Shown here: piece by piece, positions 61,593-64,000 of the stretch
Numbering within the stretch: the first letter of the stretch is position 1
Layout: every line of letters begins with the position of its first letter
NCBI RefSeq assembly: GCF_023715615.1
Contig: NZ_JAMBOM010000002.1
Location: 372,001-436,000, forward strand
Length of the DNA stretch: 64,000 nucleotides
Source of the DNA: Sporosarcina aquimarina
Lineage (GTDB): Bacteria; Bacillota; Bacilli; Bacillales_A; Planococcaceae
Direction of reading: 5' to 3'
The notes under the pieces: model-generated
Database searches by the model: none
Told to the model about the DNA's origin: nothing
The model's input: the letters and a program-made list of their open reading frames with translations, nothing else
Position numbers and translations under genes: made by a program

Positions 61593-61608
61593 CAATAGTA
61601 GTCTCAAT

Positions 61609-62175
61609 TTATATTAAATCGATTCTCAGTTTTTCAGCATCTATATAGTCATAGACTTCCAATATTTCTTTGTCATAGTCGTTATCGATTTCAAAATATC
61701 TAACACCTAATTGCAAGCAGTGTGATTTAAATTCCTTATGTTCCTCGATCAATTCTGTTATCGTTCTCTCTTCTGGCCAACTACGAAGTTCAACAGCATT
61801 CCTATATTTCACTATTCTCGCTTCAAAGTTCTCTTGAATATAATTCGTTGAAAAACCTAGAAATACTGAAATAATTTTCTCTGAATAATTGATGTCAAGG
61901 TCCTTCAGATAGTGAGGTAATATATAGCAGCCTTCAATGATGAGATGTTGCTCATTCTCAATATTTGTCCTAATGATTCCTTTTATTATTGGCCAAAGCT
62001 TATCTCCAATGACTTCCGTGTTATCAAGTGATGTGAATCCACAAAGCCTATCTCCTCTGTACAACCCCATTTTCAAATGATCTATAGAGAGATAAGAAAT
62101 GTGGTACTTCTCTAACAACTTTTGAGCCATCAAGGTTTTACCTGTACTGCCTACAGCACTTATTAAAATAATCAT
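61609..62175 (-). CDS. Small P-loop kinase-like protein
   Basis: The 188-residue protein has Walker A GSTGKT (about 9-14, in ISAVGSTGKTLMAQKLL) and resembles small nucleotide/metabolite kinases such as 2-phosphoglycerate-kinase-like proteins. The substrate is unknown. ATG follows CGGAG by six bases. Most upstream unit of array 2. Confidence 0.72.
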   Translation of the reverse strand: MIILISAVGSTGKTLMAQKLLEKYHISYLSIDHLKMGLYRGDRLCGFTSLDNTEVIGDKLWPIIKGIIRTNIENEQHLIIEGCYILPHYLKDLDINYSEKIISVFLGFSTNYIQENFEARIVKYRNAVELRSWPEERTITELIEEHKEFKSHCLQLGVRYFEIDNDYDKEILEVYDYIDAEKLRIDLI

Positions 62176-62224
62176 AAATTACTCCGTTTTAATTTTTTGT
62201 ACTCCAACCATCGATCATTACACT

Positions 62225-62258
62225 TAATGGCCGATTGATGAAAGAATCCTTTATGAAT
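62225..62258 (-). repeat. Array boundary repeat, left part replaced by GC-rich element
   Basis: Minus strand: ATAAAGGATTCTTTCATCAA, TCGGCCATTAAG. Only the right half remains; the GC-rich element begins about ten bases away. Confidence 0.55.
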
Positions 62259-62269
62259 ATACTTTCTAT

Positions 62270-62392
62270 TGCTTGAAGTGCAGGCGCCGACTCCTGTGGG
62301 AACAGCGCGAGCCGAAGACCCTGGACGGAGCGAAGCGAAGGAAGCGGCTGAGGCCGTGCCCGCGGAAAGCGTGCACCGTAACGGAAAGCAAC
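62270..62392 (-). repeat. Dispersed GC-rich element, copy 8
   Basis: 123 bp in reverse orientation (TTGCTTGAAGTGCAGG to ACGGAAAGCAAC). A further fragment (GAAGACGGCCGACTTCGTAG) lies at about 62456-62475. No gene is seen in 62176-62563. Confidence 0.78.
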
Positions 62393-62502
62393 TGTTCATG
62401 CTAGCTTGTTATCTTATCCCGTTTGAAGAAAATGCTACTTATTTTAATGTGCTCTGAAGACGGCCGACTTCGTAGGAATCAGCGTGCCGTCTAAAGCGGA
62501 AT

Positions 62503-62549
62503 GTAAAAGGTTTTCAGACAGGTTGGCATGATTCTTGAAAACCCTTTAC
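62503..62549. terminator. Terminator of the DinB-like gene
   Basis: GTAAAAGGTTTTCA (62503-62516) pairs with TGAAAACCCTTTAC (62535-62548) with one mismatch. Confidence 0.72.
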
Positions 62550-62563
62550 ACTTCCTATCATTT

Positions 62564-63091
62564 TCATGAGTTTCTCATGATTTTCTTAATCAATCTAATT
62601 TGGCCACGGTGATTCAATTCATCCTCCATGACATGAAACCATTTGAAATAGTTATTTGTGAGCTCTCCGTCCCAAAATGGCGTTTGTTCAAACAACCAGT
62701 TATCGGGCAATGTCCGGAATGTCTCAATAGTCTTTTCTCTCGTCTGCTCCAATTGTTCTAAGTAGAATTCAGCTGGTTTCCCTTTAATTTGTTCCCTTGC
62801 TGCAGCGCCAAGTTCCAAGCCTGGATTAAGCACTTTGATGTCCTCTTCCGTATATTCACGTTTCTCAAATGTATTGATTTGATATGCTTTTTCGACAGAA
62901 TTCATATGCTCAAGAAGCATACCGATGGAGTTTGCTTCATCGTTGATGAGGAAATCCAGTTGTTCAATTGTTAAATCTTTCACTTCAGCTAATGTGGTCA
63001 CTCTTGTATATTCCATCATGGACAGTAACTTACCATATTCCCATTCGACGCCTTCTTTTTTATCAATTACATATAACTCCTGTTTACTCAA
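62564..63091 (-). CDS. DinB family protein
   Basis: The 175-residue four-helix-bundle protein fits the DinB/DUF664 superfamily: metal-ligand histidines in LLEHMNSVEKAY (about 60) and FHVMEDELNHRGQIRLIKKI (about 150-165). Some members are bacillithiol-dependent transferases; the reaction here is unknown. The TTG start follows GGGGGAAA. Confidence 0.8.
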   Translation of the reverse strand: MSKQELYVIDKKEGVEWEYGKLLSMMEYTRVTTLAEVKDLTIEQLDFLINDEANSIGMLLEHMNSVEKAYQINTFEKREYTEEDIKVLNPGLELGAAAREQIKGKPAEFYLEQLEQTREKTIETFRTLPDNWLFEQTPFWDGELTNNYFKWFHVMEDELNHRGQIRLIKKIMRNS

Positions 63092-63341
63092 TTTGATTTC
63101 CCCCTAATGGTTTCTATTTAGTATCACTCATACTCAATCAAATGGCTTGAAGTTTACCATTTTAAAATCCATTTCAAATAGACAGTATTATTGTAACATT
63201 TTTAACAATTATTTATTAGATAATATTTCCATTCCTTATCAAATAGTATATAAATACTTTTACAAGAGACATTTTATAAGAGTTCTGTACTCAAATGTAG
63301 ACGATCTTAACTTCCCCACTTGCTACGCTGATCAAAAAAAA

Positions 63342-63364
63342 CGCATTGCTGAATGAGCAATGCG
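63342..63364. terminator. Bidirectional hairpin; otherwise 63092-63438 has no gene
   Basis: CGCATTGCT (63342-63350) pairs with AGCAATGCG (63356-63364), preceded by eight A and followed by CTTTTGG. The AT-rich stretch 63150-63300 shows no supported gene. Confidence 0.75.
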
Positions 63365-63438
63365 CTTTTGGTGTATCTGTGGCAATTTTTATCTTCATGT
63401 CAACTATTCATTAGTATTAAAAGAGTACTAATAAGTAA

Positions 63439-64000
63439 TTACTTTATACTACTAGATATGAACATGGAAGCATCTTGTTTGATGAAAATACGACGACCAT
63501 GATGGAATGTTCTAATTTCAGCTGTCTTGAATCCAACTTCTTTCAATATGTTTTTCAACTCTTCATGTGAAAAACCGTTGTGTACTTTCGGATGATCTAT
63601 TTGTTCGTTTTTATCGAAATCTACTATAATTAGCTTGCCATCCTTATTTAGAATGCTGAATAGTTCTGTTAATATCTTTTTAGTATCTGGAATATGAAGT
63701 AAAACTAGTGAGACGACAACGATATCTGCATTTAGTTCTGGTGTTTCTTTCGTAAAGTCTGAGTAAAGAACTGTTGCATTCGGAATTCCTTTTTGCGAAA
63801 TTTTTCCTTCTGCGATCTCCAACATTTGTTTAGATGAATCTATTAACAAAATAGAATCGACTACCTGTGATAATTCTAAACTGATTAGACCTGTACCACT
63901 TCCATAGTCGATTAAAGATTTTGTTTCACTATTTTGTAATTCCTTTTTTATTTCCTGAACGATGATTTTAGCTAATTCCTTTCTTTCTTCTGTATCGTAT
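63439..64000 (-). CDS. Class I SAM-dependent methyltransferase (partial)
   Basis: The frame continues upstream of the apparent start at 63849 to the window edge, giving at least 187 residues. Motif I is LIDYGSGTGLISLEL, followed by LIDSSKQMLEIAE and DIVVVSLVLLHI. The N-terminal part lies outside the window. The substrate is unknown. A downstream hairpin at 63342-63364 can terminate it. Confidence 0.82.
   Translation of the reverse strand, partial: YDTEERKELAKIIVQEIKKELQNSETKSLIDYGSGTGLISLELSQVVDSILLIDSSKQMLEIAEGKISQKGIPNATVLYSDFTKETPELNADIVVVSLVLLHIPDTKKILTELFSILNKDGKLIIVDFDKNEQIDHPKVHNGFSHEELKNILKEVGFKTAEIRTFHHGRRIFIKQDASMFISSSIK

Overview
The window is low-GC Bacillota DNA. Its gene set (ThpR, YfhD-like, CtaB, YpsA, FabI, ArgH, BrnQ, PaiAB, YitT, YugN) and Shine-Dalgarno sites of the GGAGG type point to Bacillales, most likely a Sporosarcina-like member of the Planococcaceae; this rests on remembered protein families, not on a database search. 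No rRNA, tRNA, CRISPR array, prophage or intact transposase was seen.

Layout. 0-10.3 kb is ordinary chromosome: thioredoxin-like protein, DUF3231 protein, large catalase, RNA ligase-like phosphodiesterase, then a coherent block of a dipeptide-epimerase-like enolase enzyme with a GNAT, a divergent regulator and an NhaC-type antiporter. The regulator and nhaC promoters carry the same direct-repeat operator (GTCGYTWA half-sites 11 nt apart) just after a good -10 box, so the block looks like a small regulon. 10.4-17.2 kb and 48.0-62.2 kb are two arrays of very small, mostly single-gene units, nearly all on the minus strand (GNATs, P-loop kinases, lipoproteins, tiny membrane proteins, DUF proteins, a deoxyribosyltransferase-like protein, a VanX-like dipeptidase). 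They are separated by a recurrent 45-65 bp imperfect hairpin repeat that often starts at or next to the stop codon and ends just before the next ribosome binding site. Between the arrays (17.7-47.8 kb) lies housekeeping DNA: EF-G-like GTPase, ypsA, ctaB, SIMPL protein, TspO, metallopeptidase, oxidase, purine permease, GTPase, brnQ, SLH-NlpC/P60 hydrolase, fabI, argH with an AhrC box, CDF exporter with a leader terminator, RNA methyltransferase, paiAB, MocR regulator, two MFS pumps and a TPR regulator. The window ends with a DinB-like protein and a partial methyltransferase.

Three things stand out. First, the two arrays look like a gene-cassette system: unrelated small genes, same orientation, individual ribosome binding sites, shared boundary repeats, and many broken members. 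The repeats are not canonical integron attC sites and no recombinase lies in the window, so the mechanism is open. Second, a separate family of about 125-195 bp GC-rich elements with GTTGATT/AATCAAC ends is scattered through the window; three copies sit inside the boundary repeats, two with almost the same extended flanks in different arrays. Third, array genes show unusual starts and decay: at least three with AUU where the family has Met, three one-base slips in runs of seven A/T, an in-frame TGA, and a truncated redoxin joined to a copy of a neighbouring peptide gene.
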